Below, in pieces: positions 5,394 through 5,432 of a stretch of 5,432 bases of DNA. How positions within the stretch are numbered: position 1 is the first letter of the stretch; each line of letters starts with the position of its first letter. The DNA comes from Actinomycetes bacterium (GTDB taxonomy: Bacteria; Actinomycetota; Acidimicrobiia; Acidimicrobiales; UBA8190). The stretch is from assembly GCA_021798135.1 (NCBI GenBank), contig JAJZYI010000233.1:1-5432 (forward strand), read 5' to 3'. Both the position numbers and the translations under genes were made by a program. The notes below the pieces were generated by a model. It saw only the letters and a program-made list of their open reading frames with translations. It searched no databases and had not been told where the DNA came from.

Positions 5394-5432
5394 CCTGCTG
5401 CTTGCCGGGGTCAGGCCCGTGCGCGAGCCCGC
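5394..5432. other. Right flank; possible end of a further - strand gene
   Basis: On the - strand a TGA at 5413-5411 is preceded by six open codons reading Arg-Ala-Arg-Ala-Arg-Ala, which could be the tail of a gene lying to the right. A GTG at 5419 on the + strand could equally begin a divergent gene. Too little sequence is present to decide between these. Confidence 0.12.

Overview
The window reads as chromosomal DNA from a very high-G+C actinobacterium. Codon third positions are almost all G or C, the sensor kinase is of the actinobacterial DevS/NarX-like HisKA_3 type, and the best promoter has a TTGnnn / TAnnnT form with a leaderless GTG start. The exact genus cannot be named from the sequence. 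I see no rRNA, tRNA, CRISPR array, transposase or integrase.

Layout: (1) At the left, on the + strand, is a two-gene ABC export or mechanotransmission unit of the MacB/LolCDE/FtsX class. It consists of a four-helix FtsX-like permease (132-1244) followed immediately by its LolD/MacB-type ATPase (1258-1992; alternative start 1237 overlaps the permease stop). The permease start overlaps a TGA in another frame (ATGA), which suggests a further operon gene to the left of the window. (2) A 74-bp gap (1993-2066) separates this unit from a convergent gene. (3) On the - strand is a large soluble sensor histidine kinase (2067-4094) with the order PAS-PAS-GAF-HisKA_3-HATPase_c. It appears to be driven by its own promoter (4102-4130), placed so that the mRNA would begin at or next to the GTG start. 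(4) Upstream of it on the same strand is a medium-chain, two-zinc alcohol dehydrogenase (4221-5255) with a strong Shine-Dalgarno sequence. (5) The right edge (5256-5432) is non-coding in appearance. It holds a perfect ten-copy 7-bp tandem repeat (5322-5391) directly against a candidate -10 box for the dehydrogenase.

How the genes may work together: the permease and ATPase form one machine. The kinase and the dehydrogenase share a strand and may belong to one redox or hypoxia-type response, because DevS-like kinases and zinc alcohol dehydrogenases sit together in actinobacterial dormancy loci. That link is inference, and no response regulator is present in the window. The most unusual items are the heptamer array at the dehydrogenase promoter and the leaderless kinase promoter, whose -35 box coincides with the TTG that would otherwise be taken as the start codon. 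The protein-coding content itself is ordinary.
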